Positions 38,562 to 53,000 of a stretch of DNA of 64,000 bases are shown here, piece by piece. Position numbers and translations under genes: made by a program. The stretch lies in contig RCAB01000164.1 in assembly GCA_003640385.1 (NCBI GenBank), positions 58,322-122,321 on the forward strand. The letters run 5' to 3'. The notes beneath the pieces were generated by a model. The model saw only the letters and a program-made list of their open reading frames with translations, was not told where the DNA came from and ran no database searches. Source of the DNA: Setaria digitata (Eukaryota; Nematoda; Chromadorea; Rhabditida; Setariidae). Position 1 is the stretch's first letter; each line of letters begins with the position of its first letter.

Positions 38562-41433
38562 CTACCCAGTAGCACCAAAGGATGCATTAGGAAACTGTCC
38601 GTTAACGAACTGTTCAGATGATGAGAATAAACTAATGATACATACCAAAATCATGCTTTTCCTGTTTTTTCTGTCAGATCCAATAATAAAAGTTACTTTC
38701 CTGGTAGTAGTAATGTTACTACTTTTATGTCAACAATTTGGAAAAAAAGGTTCTGACAAATACCTGTCGTCCAAGTCTTAATAATTCGTTTTCTACATCT
38801 GAGTCCCACTCGAAATGTAGGACGGCAGCCGGGAAAAGATTTAATTCATTTAGCGTCTTCGTATCATCACTGATTGCTTTTCCAGAGATTGGGTCTTTAA
38901 GAAAAAATAGCATTGGTTCAATATTCGTCACATGTTGCTCAACGAAGTTACGTACAGCACTGAAGGGTTCCTGACATCCAAACGTACCCTGAAAACAGCA
39001 AGGATCAAAATTGTTTTAGAAGAGCGGAAATTCAACAGCTATAAGCCAGCCACAAATGAGTGAAATCTGGTGAAACTAATCTCAAATATAAGCACTCCAA
39101 ATTAACGTCTGCGGTCCCAGCTTTCACAATATAGTTAAAAAGCAAAAGTTGACAATGCTCTGTTTCTAAACCCCGAGACAGTTTTTACTTTGATAAATTT
39201 AATGCAACATTTACACCACTTCTGTCATAACTCTACCGAGAAATTAAGGATTGGATGTGTCTGTGAAGTCCTCAACGACCTGCAATTTTATAAATTGAAG
39301 GATTAAATAAATATTACTGAATTTAAAAGTAATCAAACCTGTAAGAGATGACGATCAGGGAACCTAATCCTGATTAAAGTATAGCTGTACCGATAGCTGC
39401 GCAACATTTCGTCTTTTTCACGCATTTCCCGTGTTCGTAAAGTTGTGAGCTAAAATAAGGTTAGGGAAGGTGTCACTTTGTCATTGTTCACTAGTTGCGT
39501 CATTCTACGAGGACACTAGTGCCAAAGCAGTAACTCATGAGTATTATACGAAGCATATATAAAAGCTTGCCTTCTCAACATCAGCTTCTCTGCGCTGTTG
39601 TTCTCTTCTGATCTCAGTTGCATCTAAATCGAAGAAGTCGCGTGGTAATCGTGGGTTTGTAATGACTTGGTTTGTTTCCAGCTTATATACCTGTTGGGAA
39701 TATTTCTATTAGATTCCTTTGAAATTGATTATCAAAATGTTACGACTTTCGAAGTGAACATGAGTTGTCGTGAGATTTGAAAGCACCATCCCTCATTCCT
39801 AAATGCGTCGTGTAAATAAACTTACGGCAGCGTTCCGTGACAGTTTTAAAGGGACAGACTGGCCACTCTGCAAAATTTCTAGAGCTTGAATCAGTGACTC
39901 TGTGTCCATTGCTTTGTCATCAGGTATTACTAGGAAGCGTTCTTGTCCTTCGTTAATTATGAGATCTTTTTCCTCAAAGCCGCATGCTAGTAGGAATTCT
40001 TTCCCACCGTTAGCAGATGAAACCCGTTCCTAAAGAGAAAGGTAATGAAATACTGCTACCAGCCAATGAATCATGGTAGTCTGAGCTCATAAAACACTCT
40101 CTGCAGTAGCTAAAAGCATAATGACTAGATGATATTACATAGAACTGGAAAATTACCTGGAAAACTTTATTGTTTACTCTTATACAATGAAATTTGTTCT
40201 CATTTGGATCTTCGATAAGGTTCCTCAGATATCGTTGAATTGTTTCTGAAGCATTTTGCCTTTTGTCAGGACCATTTAAGGAGAAAATCATTAATGCTGA
40301 GGCAACCAGTGGATCATCAGCCAACAACTGTGACCGCAAAAAATTTTCCACTTTTTCCCTTATCTGTAACAATCTTAACCCAATCTGTAACAAAGATTTT
40401 AGAGATGCACCACCATTTATTAACAGATTTCGATGTTACGCATTACATCGACAACTACCATTGTTAGTGTGTAACAGGATTCTCCAGTTATTTGTATAAT
40501 TTGATAATCCGTTAACTTTTCGCCTTTTTTTGGCAATAAAACAAACTAACTTCATTTTTCGTTAGCTGCTGATCTTCTCCAAGAAGGTCACAAGTAAAGT
40601 ATACACCACTGATAGCATCAGAATGCTCAAATTCACGCTTTTCAATTACTTGAGTCACGGGGGCAGCATCCATTTTGTCATCAGCACATTTTTCCAATTC
40701 CTTTTCTTTCTCTAATTCTTTAAGAGCCTGTAGAGAAAATTACTTCGGTCGATTGGATTAACGGTTAAAACCACAAATGTTTTTACAAAAAAACAGGCAT
40801 CCAGGTTATTCCTCACAATGCAGTAATACGCAAAAGCCATTTCATATACAGTAATTTCGAAGGCTAAAGATGCAAGCAAAAGGCCCTACAAACGACCTAT
40901 TTTCAACAATAAAGTTCCTGAGAATTTAGCAATAGCTTCTCTAAAAAGTGATCCACTAGGTTACCCGCATGCGTATATTCCTTTGAGTTAATGATTCTTG
41001 TGTCACGCCCAAGTTCATCCTTTTATAGGCCGCCTGTGCCGCAATATCAGCTGCAGCTATACGTTCAGCTGGTGGTAATTGTGACTAGAAAAAAAATTAC
41101 AATGAAAACGAAAAAAGAAAAATTACAATGAAGTTACAATGAAAACGAGGACTAGAAGGGAGTCAGTCACAAGTGTTAACACGGTGGTTATAATATCATA
41201 GTGCTTTTGTAAATTTCAGATATATTTTTAAAAAAAATTCAATTTAACACTCATTCCATTGTAATTTGCTCTGTATAGAAGGCAAAAGATAGATATACTA
41301 TATGTTGTTGAGCAGGTATCGATCGTGATGATACAGCTGATGAAGTACTATCGGTAAGCCGATAACCCGCACCAGCTCTCTTGAAGTTCTTGTTAACTTT
41401 TTTTTCATTGAGGAATTTTTTTAAGCGATCCAT
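38562..41433 (-). CDS. ubxn-6: UBX domain protein 6 (UBXN6/UBXD1), PUB and UBX domains, p97 cofactor
   Basis: Nine exons on the minus strand: 41433-41299, 41084-40965, 40727-40551, 40384-40157, 40029-39826, 39690-39571, 39449-39339, 38988-38764, 38594-38562; every intron in phase 0; 450 residues, close to human UBXN6 (about 440). UBXN6 is a cofactor of the AAA ATPase p97/CDC-48 in endolysosomal trafficking and protein quality control. The N terminus MDRLKKFLNEKKVNKNFKRA followed by GAGYRLTDS matches the family's p97-binding start. A PUB domain covers about residues 145-220 (PLVASALMIFSLN, ETIQRYLRNLIEDPNE). A charged helix (EIRREQQRREADVEK) is followed by the UBX domain at about 345-430 (YSYTLIRIRFPDRHLLQ, TLNELNLFPAAVLHFEWD). 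The start is the ATG at 41433; a frame extension above it would need a GTG. Exon 6 ends in a GC rather than GT donor. The eleven-codon last exon is the least certain part. Confidence 0.93.
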
Positions 41434-44004
41434 ACAATTCACAGTGTACGTTCAGTACTCCTCTGCTGAAGTTATATTATTTGTTTCAGAATAAACGATA
41501 CTACATCCGGGATTAAACGACGAACATTTTAGTAAAATGAAGTTAGTTTACCACGATCCAATTAAACTATAAGACCCCACTTAAAAATTCACTTGAGTAC
41601 TTATTGTTTATTTGCAAATGTACATTGTTCCAAAGATATAGACTTAAGGACAGTTTATATAACTACTTTATACAAACCTACTGTAAATTCCGGATATACT
41701 AAAATTGAAAGAAAAAAAGAAAAGCTATTATTGATTTGAAAATCGTCTCTAACCCAGAACGAACAATATGAATTTTACCGGAATACCAGAAGGTAACAGT
41801 AGATACACATAAACCTGCAAAAATTTATAGCAGCAAAGACATGCGGGAAGATGAATAAATAGTACAGTCATACGAGATAAGTGAGAAAATGATGTTTCAA
41901 GGATTGTGAACCCGAGATACGCAATGAAATGACAGCTCTCTTCCAATACATAAACACTAACGCACTCTATGTCATTACACTCGCTGGAACCAGCAAAATA
42001 TCAGTGCTATAGATGAAATGACTTTTAGTAATATTGAGGTTGCATGCTAAATCCGAAAGACCAAAATCCTTTCTTAATAACATTTTAAGAGAAAATAACG
42101 AACATAAAGCACCAGCTTACACTTAATCAGTATAAAAAATAATCTGAATTTCATGAAATGGTTCATTAAATCTTGAAAATACTAAGACCCCAATTAATTT
42201 ACTTTTTCTTTTTTTTTTTTTTTTTACATTTCATCAAGCTTCAATGAGCATTTCAGGAAACTGTTCTTTAGTCCTTTTTCCCTTGCTTTTCTGTATTGCC
42301 CACAATATTTAATGCCTGACTGGATGCTTACAGTGATAAACGCATTTGTGAACAACACAAAACAAACACTATGTACAGTTCGTAAAAAAAAAAAATCGAA
42401 TCTTAACTGTTACAATCATCGTATAAATGACAATAGTTTGGCTAGTTCCCTCCAGTATATGCTTACATTAACGTTTAAGAAACCACGTTAACGTCACGTA
42501 GACTGTCGACTCTATATGTTCAGGACGTGAGAACATCATTTCCTTACTTCAAAAAAAAAGTATCAAAAACATCTAACGATGATCATCAAACAATTGAAGG
42601 AGCAGATACCGTATGCGGAAAATCACTGCAATACCTTGTCAGTTGTGTGAAATGTTGGTGGGAATTTGAATTTATGCGTCATAACGTATCAAACAGCATT
42701 ATTGGATGTACATAATCACTGTAAATGAGAAGTGAAATTTTACGTAGTAGATTTATTTGAGATACCTGAAAGAAACATTTAAGGAGTAACATGAAATGGT
42801 TAATATTAGTATTTCTCGTCATATGATACTATTACGTGCATTTCCCGGAACAGTCCAATCATCTAGGAAATTTAATGGAGTTTTATTCTAAGCCAAAAAA
42901 AGATTGAGATTTTCTGCTGATCGAATTACTCAGTTGCAAAATTCAACTAAGAAGAAATGTATTTTATTATAGATAGGAATTATATTCACAAGAACTATCT
43001 AATAAATAAACATTTAGAAAAGCATGAAACTACTGTTTTTTTTTTCTTTTTTTGCAGATAAATCTACAAATGACTGTGATTTTGAGGAGAAATCGTTTCT
43101 GAATTTATATTACATGGAACGATTCTACAATCTATCTCGAGATCTTAATCTTATAATCTTACATGTTATAACTAAAGTAAGCAGCAAATACAACAACTAT
43201 GATTCGCTAACTGCTGATAGTTTCCTGAAAGATTCATGAAACTTGCAATTTAAGGAAATAAAACACTGAACAAAGTGAACGTAAATCGGAGCTTCGAAAT
43301 ATAAACAATTGATCTTTTGACAAATTAGAGTGATAAAATTCAGATGAATTAGAATTTTAAACGTGCTCAACACTATTAATTATGAAGGAGCCACAATATT
43401 ATAATTTCAAAATGTGTTTGGAAAGTATAATACATGTGAAAGCAAAGTTTTTCTTTTTTTTTTTTTTTTAAATGGATGCATATAAATAGAAAAATCCAAG
43501 GAAGCATAGCAGCAAATAGGACAATTTCGTACTTTACAATCAGTTACATATAAAATTGCAAAAAAAAATAAAAATAAAATACGAAATTAGTCAGGATGCA
43601 GGAATGAAGAATGATGACTCTGTATAATGATTATCAGAGAAATATGATGCCAGTATGAAAAAGGATGACAATTTTATGACAAGAAGATTGGCAATGAAAC
43701 AAAATGCAAAAAATAAAAATAAAAAAGAGAAACAATATATTTCGATAAGTCTAGATTTTCGGATCTAAGCAATTCATTCGCTGAATCTATCGAATGGCAT
43801 TTTAATAATGCATCACTTGAGCAGAATCCTAGAAAAAAATGAATTAAGGAGCATTTGCAAATTTTAGTCCTCAAATATTAAAAATATTAGTTAAAGATTA
43901 ATTTCATTTGCAAGAAAGATTTTTAATTAAACTATTTTGAAATATAATAATTTTGTGCACAGAATACCGAAGGACTGGTTGCATAATGTGGTAACTGATG
44001 TGAA
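41434..44004. other. Intergenic region between glutamate synthase and ubxn-6
   Basis: Both neighbours are on the minus strand; these 2.6 kb would hold the 3' end of the glutamate synthase transcript and the promoter of ubxn-6. Short open frames at 41749-41946 (minus) and 42527-42715 (plus) lack splice signals and known motifs. The distance argues against an operon. Confidence 0.5.
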
Positions 44005-47000
44005 TTAGTTCCGAATTGGAGCAAGCACAACACCTCCTGGCCCAGCAAGGGTTGTCTTCCCCATTAACTCATGATCAATCTAAATATATTATTTCAGTTA
44101 TGAAGTGAATATGAACAGACTATCAAATATTTATTTTTAGAACTTTAATGATTTCAAACAAATTTTTCCTTATAATAATTGTTCCCTTCAATAAATGATG
44201 ATAAAAAGATCGAAAATAGAAAATTAAAAATCAACTTAATATTTACTTGTCTAGCAGCTTGACGCCCTTCATGAATTGCCCAAACTACTAAAGATTGCCC
44301 TCGTCGGCAATCACCTGCGGCATAAATTTTACATTGTGATGTATCATATCGGTCTTTTCCAGTAGAAATATTAGATTGTGCATTTGTCTTTAAACCAAGC
44401 TGCTCGATAATAGTCTGTAATTTTCTCTCTTCAAAGTTGCAAATTAATTTAAGCAGTTTTCGTAACTTCCATACTTGCAAATATGGAACAGAAATAGAAA
44501 CAGTTTGAATTTATCATCAGCTAAAACTACAAAGTTATGCATTACCTTTTCTGGACCGGTGAATCCCATGGCAAGTATGCATAAATCACATGACAATTCC
44601 TGTTCACTACCCTCAATTTCAGACATTCTCCAAGTTCCATTTTCATCTTTCTTCCAATCAACTTGAATGGTTAACAAGCCGGTCAAAATCTTTTGACCTG
44701 AGCTACTTTCATAGGCCAAAAACTTCTGAAAAATATGAAGTTTTCGTGCAATTTAAGTTTTAAACCTTTTAAAAATAGCATGCAAAAGATGAGTGAATTA
44801 CTAATAACAAAATATGTAAAAGTGAGACCTTTGTGGACAAACCAAATAGACGTGGATCATTGCCAGTAATCTGCTTACGCTCCTCGTGCCCATAATCAGT
44901 ACGAAATATAATTGGCCATTGTGGCCATGGATTATCAGGATATCGTTCATCCGGAAGTCGGGACATTATTTCTAGAGCTTGCACACTTTCCGCTCCCTGT
45001 TTAGTAAAAGAAATTTATTGCAATGGATATTTTATTGTATGAAGAGACTCAAGAGAAGAATTGAACTCAAAAATTATAAGATTGAGGAAGAAATTCAGAT
45101 CCTAAAAAAGAATTAACGCCAAAACAAACCAGTCTTGTACAAGTGGCGATACAATCAGTGGCAGTATCTCCACCTCCTAGAATGATAACTTTTTTTCCTC
45201 TGGCATCAAGACCTTCCCAGGCATCTTCTTCACCCGCTACAATTCGTTGACTTTTTTCCAAAAATTCCATAGCAAAACAAATGCCTCTTGCTTCACGATT
45301 TGAGATTGAAAGATCACGTGGTATTAGTGAACCCGTACAAATTAGTATTGCATCGTTGTCCTAAAATGTTTACAGAGAGAAAAAAAAAATGCCACAAATA
45401 TTATCATTTGTTATAGATTGATTTCATTACTTTTCTATTGAAATTTTGGAATCAAAAAACTGTCAAAATTGTGAAAGACAGGTTAGCAGCTATGAAAATA
45501 AAAATATGGCAGGATATGGTGATATTTTTATTTTCCCCATAAGTTTTCAGACTTATCTGATTTAGTTCACAGAACTGAAAAAGTAACCTTAAGTAAAAAG
45601 TCTGCTGAGACATCTTTACCAATTTCAGTATTGGTTATAAACCGAACACCTTCATCTTCCAGTAATTTGACCCGTCGATCAACGACATACTTATCCAGTT
45701 TCATCGTTGGTATACCATATCTTCAATTATTAATGACGTTACAATTGTTGCAAATTATGGAGTACCATGAAATTACAGGTGAATGTGGTTCATCGAGAGT
45801 ATAGAATATAGTACTGTAATACCAATACTTTCAGCTAAAAAAGTTTTGATAGGAGCTGCCAATTTTTAGGTCAGTTAATTTTCCCTTTTGATGGCTGCAG
45901 CCGCTATGGAATTCGACCCTTGATGGTCAAAAAGTTTTAGCTTTTTTTCTTAAATTTCTAAACCCAACCTTAATAAGCCACCTGCATGACACTTTTTCTC
46001 GTACACAACAACCGCATGTCCAACTTTATTCAGTTGTGCTGCAGCTGCCATCCCTGAAAATAGATTTTACAGTTCACTTAACTATAATTTAAAATGGCTA
46101 ATTATAGCAATTATCATAAGATTGACGACTAATTCACTGATCCTTACAGAGTTCCTCACCTTTTATCTAAATAATCGAACCAAAGTTAAGGATGATAAGC
46201 TGAAAGTTATCGTAATAATAAATAGGATAGATTACCAGCTGGACCACTTCCAATAATTGCAATACGCTTGCCAGTACTGTAATTCGGTTTATGTGGTTCC
46301 ATCCAACCTTGCAGGAAAGCGTAATCAATGATAGCACATTCGATACTTTTAATTGTTACAGCAGGTGAATTAATTGCTAAACAACATGCCGTCTGAAATT
46401 CTTTCATTTTAACTCAAAACTGCCTCATTCATTTCGACTCATTTCTCTTTACTTTCATAATTTCCCTCTTCACTTCTTTAATCTGGAGGATGAAGTTATT
46501 CTTAAGAACATTGCACAATACTGCTTTTTACGCTGTAAAATAAAATCGAAAATCGAATAACTTGATGGAAAGAGATATTTATTAGCTTTAATAAAGTAAG
46601 AATTTCTGAACTAACTTCACAAGGAGCCGGACAAACACGACCAGTAAATTCTGGGAAATTATTTGTTTGTAAAAGCTGCTCAAGAGCTTGTCGCCAATTC
46701 TGATTGAAAACGTAATCGTTCCATTTTGGGATAATGTTCCCAAGTGGACAACCCGTATTTCCTTGACAGAACGGTACTCCACAATCCATACACCTAAATG
46801 ATACATTACGATTATTAGGCTAACGAATTACGGAAGCTCAGAAGAACGATACCTTGCTGCTTGCTCCCGAATATTTGACCGTACCGCACCGTAATCTGTT
46901 ATTTCATTCCAAGTTTTTATTCGCTCTTCAACCGGTCGATAAACCACTTTTTGGCGACGATATTTCATGAAGCCTCTGTAACAATGTCATTAATTTCTAA

Positions 47001-50000
47001 TTAATCGATAATATTTTATAACTAACATATTTTCTAAACACTAGACACATTTCCGGTATTGAACATGATCATCACTAATAGATAAAAGATATCAAATCGT
47101 ATGCAGTAAGCGAAATGTTTCATCTTATAATTGAATTAAAAAAAAAAAAAGAAAAAAAAAACACCTAAGTTTATTTAGCGGTTCATTGTCATTTTTTAAA
47201 ATTTTTAATACAGGAATGTTTTCAATATCAGTGATCGACTCATTTGCATCTTCAGTATCTGATTCAGCAAAATCTGAAGGTTCCTCCTCATCTTCTTCTT
47301 CATCTGCAGCTTCCTGTGAGTCTTTCGTTCCTTCGAAACCAGTGTAATCTTCAGGTCGAGCAAGTTTTGAATATTTGCCACGATGATGAGATCCAATCTA
47401 TGATCACACTCTCATTTATTTTTGAAAATTTGAAGAACTGGATAAGACGATAAGCTTTGAAAAAGAAGAAAAGCTTTAATAAAAATTACAAGTGAATGAA
47501 AATTTATAATTTTTTTTTTTTAACTCATGAAAAATGCAGCTATGACAAATCGTGCGAATTGCAAACGCGTTGAGATCGGCTTGATTCCCGACGATGCGTT
47601 TAGTTCAGGGTCAATTAAAAATAATTTTGAAAAAATCATATAATCTTACTAAATTAATTACTAGGATGAAAAGGTACCGATCGATAGGTTTTGAACCTAG
47701 CAATTTTTAGTGAAATAAACATTTGCAAAATTTATATATACATATATATTTTAAAAAAAAAAAGTATAAAATGCTATATTTAGTTGCAAAGGTTTCAGTT
47801 TCAATAATAAGCCTTTTTCGATTTCGCCACTCAGATTCTGTTACTGAAAATGAAACTAACTTTGGGTACTGAAAGTTGTTTATCTTTTTCTGTCCCAAGA
47901 GCCTGAAGTTTCATTGCTTTTACCACCATATTATACGACAATTATGCCTTCATTTCATTGTTTAAAATTATACAAATTTTCAAGAAGGGAATGTACTGAT
48001 GAAAATTTTGAATATGAGTAGATGAAATTTCAATTTTCTTTTAACTTAAATAAAGCTAAAGTGATTGTTTTATGAAAATAGTAATCTGCATATAAACCTG
48101 ATAATTTAGCTTGAAACCATATTTCATCCAAACATGTTTTTCTCATCATTATTTTTACAAATTCACTTCAATTTATTTTTAAAAATAACTGACAAAGTGA
48201 CTAACCATTTTTCGCCGCACAGGCTCAATAGCAATTTGCATATCCATTGATAATTTGCGATGTCGTGAAGTTACTGCTTGTGAGAATACCTCATCTTCTA
48301 CTATATCCTATTAAAGTGAAGTCTTTGTAATGATTACTGGAAATTACTTATGGAAAATATCGAAGTAGCGAAGCTCTTAGCTTTTATCTTGCCAGACAAA
48401 ATACAGACTTAATCAAGAATCAAATCTATAGCTTACTAAACTAATTTGAATTCATGAAATATTTGGAGAATACAACAAGATAAAATTGAAGTTATTAAAA
48501 ATAAATTAGCTTTATATGTCTCAAAATAAACTAGGAAAGTGTTTTGCATAGCAGTCTTATTAAGAAGTAGAGACTTTTAAGTTCATTCATAAATATAATT
48601 ATAATTTGTGAAAAAGCTATATAAAATATTCAAAGTATGTTTTTTTTTTCCATTCCCTTTTCTCAATTTCCATATTTATTTGTCAGATTAAACTCTTTAA
48701 ATATGATTAACTTAAACTTGAAGTAAATGTCTGGATGAGGAGCAGTTACTAACCACACTCTGCTGTTGAACTTCTTCCTTTCCTTTCGTAGCTTTTAGTG
48801 CTTCAGCTTCTTTCATACGTTGTAGCACTCGTTTATAATCTTTCGGAAAAATCTTAAAAACGAATTATTAATAACAAGCATAAATAATCTTGAAAAACTA
48901 GTTTGTAAATTTTGGAACTCACATCTTCCAATTTTATTATTATTATTATTACTATTTCTTTGAAGTCCAAATCACTGTTTTTTTTTTTCTGCTAAAATTG
49001 ATTACTACTTATTTAACATAATGCTGCATAAAAATTTTAAGAAAAATAGATAAATGATGATAACACTGTCTAGAAATAAACTGTGAATGCATATTAGCTA
49101 GCACGAGTTAGCGGCTGATAATCATTTTACTGGTAAACAGTAAAGTTATGTGAGCATAATGCCCCAAAAATATTTACTTTTATGAAATAATTGCTTTCAT
49201 TGTTCCAGTTATTCATAATGGTATCACCAATTATGGATCCAGTTTCCTGTACAAATATATCAATCATTTGCTTTATCCATTCCAAATCTTCACTGTCCGG
49301 TTTTTCCAAATCAATTGTTGCTATGTTGATGAAACGAGTCAATTGACCTTTGCTGAAATATCTTAGAATTAAGTCGGGAAAAGCTGTACTAACATAGCTC
49401 AATTTAACTGATTTTTACCCTTTCCTTGTTATCAGTATAATCATTCATTTCCGTCAAAATTGATCATTCCTTGCAAGTTTTATCATTATTTTAATATGCT
49501 GTAATTTGCTTTTAATTGTTAACTATTCTAAAATTCGATTACTGAAAAACAACAATAGTAAAATCAAATATATAACCCATTATAAATGAATGCCAGACCA
49601 CCAGACATAGCGGCAGCAAAATTTCGTCCAATACTATCTAATATGATTACTTTTCCACCTGTCATATATTCACAGCCGTGATCACCAACACCTTCGATCA
49701 CAGCGTGAGCACCTGAATTCCGCACCGCGAATCGTTCACCCGCTACACCGCGGAACAGTGCCAATCCTACAGTCATTATGAAGTAAAAAAACAAGATGTA
49801 AGAATCAAAAAAGTAAAACATTTAAAAAAAAAAAGCAAGTAATTGTACATGAGCAATAAGAAGAACTGAATTGTAATTTACCTGCAGTAGCACCATAAAG
49901 CGCTACATTTCCAATAATGGAGTTTTTTTCCGAGAGAAAAGTTGCATTACGGTTGGGATAGATGACAATTTTGCCACCTGACAAACCCTGCAATTAATCT

Positions 50001-53000
50001 GATCAAAACATACACTGATTTAGCAATCAGACAAATTGTTAATCCTTCTCTGAATCCCTCACTAAGTTTAATTTTTATTGTAAAGAGTTTCAAATTATTT
50101 AATTTTTGGCATTTATAGTAAGCATGATTTATTCATAGTAAAAAAGGAAAAATGAAAGTTCTTCTGTACAGAAACACCAGGAGTAAGTCCTTGCGGTGAA
50201 ATTTGAAGGCAAACATTTTAGCAAAGTTGCTTAATGGAGTAGTAACTATTAGTGGTAGAACTTTAAATAAGACCAATTGCAATTGACTATAATTGCAAAA
50301 ATTTTTGAGTAAAACCACTGATTCTGTTTAAATCATATTAGTAAATGAGTACCAATTTACCTTGCCAACGTAATCATTAGCGTCTCCTTCGAGATACAAC
50401 GAAACACCTTTTACTAAAAATGCACCAAAACTTTGTCCTGCATGTCCTATGAGATTAATACGAATTGAACGATCCTTCGAAAATCCATTTTCACCAAATC
50501 GTTTCGATATCTAAATGCATTAGAGATATCGCTTTTAATGATAATTTAACAGTGTTGCACTGTCGTCGTCATTAGGAGTTCAGCACTTACATGATAACTT
50601 AGTCTAACGCCAAATGCACGATCCGTGTTAGCAATCTTGAAATCCTTGAAAAGTTTGTGTCCAGTACGTCCACCATGCTTATCGAACAAATCTTGCGCAG
50701 CTACTATGATTCGTTTTTCCAAATCGCTAATATTTACATCCTAAAAGACGTCATACCAGAAAAATCAAAATTATCAGACACACACCATAGCGAAGCTGTC
50801 TTCTGATAAGAGTGAGATTATCTGCTAGAAGAGAATTCACGCAGATTCACTAGCGTTCAGGACTCTTTAATCAGTAAGATGGGAAATGGCACTTTTCAGC
50901 TAGAATACATACTATCCTGACAGCATGTTATAACAATACTTTTAAGAAGGCATTATCAGATCTGTATTGTTACCGAATGATTAGACTGATTTTCTGAATG
51001 TCAGACTTTATTTAGTCTATGAAATTAACCTTCAATTACTGAAGTGTTTTTGGTAATTTTGTTCATCTCGAATTGCTTCTGTCAAAGCTTTTCCTCATCA
51101 TATCTCAAGTTATATTATAATTATTTACCAAGCGCCACGCTTTTATATGCAAATTTCAAATTTGAAAAAACCTGTTTAACACCACTGCTGTGAATGCTAT
51201 TGTTTGGGAAGAGCTTCTGAGGATTCAGAAAGATGCTACCGAATTCTAACATCGTTGCTTTCTTGTTTATTGGACTTGGACTTGCATACAGCAAATCGAC
51301 ACGTCCAATGGCTTCCTAAATTGAGTCTCTGAATAAATCACCATAAAATGTTTTACAGTATGTCAACAAAATTTTAATCGAGTTACCAGATTTGATTCAG
51401 AAGTTGAACTAAGTCAAGCAAATGTAAAACAGTAAGCTTTCTTTCTTTTGAGAGATTTTGTTTTGAGCAGTTTATTAATTCAGTTTGTATGTGAAATTTA
51501 AAATGTTACCTTTAGTGTACGTAAACCCAATTTGGATAAGAAATAACGCACTTCTTCAGCAACCATGAACATGAAATTAACAACATGTTCAGGCTTTCCT
51601 TTGAATTTAGCTCGTAATACTGGATCCTGAAACGAAAGGATAAACTACTTCCTTTAAGTTACTCAGAGATCGTAAAAAAGTAACAAGTAAACTGGCTTTT
51701 TTTAGTAGCTTGACAAAGTAACCTGAGTAGCAATGCCAACAGGACAGGTGTTCAGATGGCACTTCCTCATCATCGTACAGCCAAGAACTATCAGCGGTGC
51801 AGTTGACATTCCAAATTCATCGGCCCCAAGAAGGGCTGCTATCATCACATCACGTCCTTAGAAAAAAATTAGATTAATAATTCTCTTGAAAGTTCAAATT
51901 TCAAGCTTCGTAAGCTGATGCAAACTTTTCAACATAGTTTTGAAAATAGTAGCCGAAATACTATATTTCATCGTTGTTTTAATTTGTGAAACCTAATTGA
52001 TAATATTTGTATCGAACAGTTGAAAAGAGTCTTAGACATAATAATTTAGATTCTTAATAACCTTCCTGAAAAAATTCAACTCGATTGCATTTAGCAGTTT
52101 TGTAGTATCTTTAGTATTCCTCGGAAAAATCCATGACGTACCGGTTCGGATCTGACCATCAACTTGAAGAACGACACGACTGCGTAAATTATTCATACAC
52201 AGAACCTGATGAGTTTCTGCGATTCCAAGTTCCCAAGGTAGTCCAGCGTGTTTAATTCCGGTCCAACTTAATTCATTCTATTTCTTGATTTCATTTTTTC
52301 AATTAAATCAACTGTTAACTTCTATTTGTTGAACTTATTTGCAAGTCAAAATAAGAATTCACAGAAATTTTTGGGAAAAATGATGCCATTTATAGTGTTA
52401 ATTGAATTTAAAGCTGTTTCAGTTTAGACTTCAACTGACCATTATTTGTTTTAAAACTTCAGAAGAAATTATTTCGCTCCTCTTTTGCATTTCTAAAGAA
52501 TACCTGGAAGCACCAGTACCACCATCATGTCCTGATATAGTGATATGTTCGGCTTTCCCTTTGGCAACACCAGCAGCAATGATTCCAACACCAGCTTCAG
52601 AAACTAATTTAACACTGATACGTGCTAATGGATTAGCACACTTTAAATCATAAATGAGTTGTGCCAGATCTTCAATACTGTAAATGTCATGGTGTGGTGG
52701 AGGTGAAATGAGGCCTACACCTGGCGATGACCTCCGTGTTGATGCTATTTCCATGCTGACTTTATGACCTGGCAGTTCACCACCTTCACCTGGCTTCGCA
52801 CCTTGAGCGATTTTTATTTGCAATTCATCTGCATTTGCTAAATAAGCACTGTCTACACCGAATCGAGCTGATGCTATCTGCAATAGTTACAGATTGATTA
52901 ATGATAAATCATAGCAGCTTAAGGAAAGTCTCTTCTTTGACAGTCTTAACAAACTTCCTTGTTCCTTTTTATGACAAAAGAAACTACCTGTTTTATAGCG

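Noticed and set aside
47540..47710. tRNA-like T-arm (GGTTCAAAACC on the minus strand) in a glutamate synthase intron
   Set aside because: No matching acceptor stem, anticodon arm or D arm could be assembled around it.
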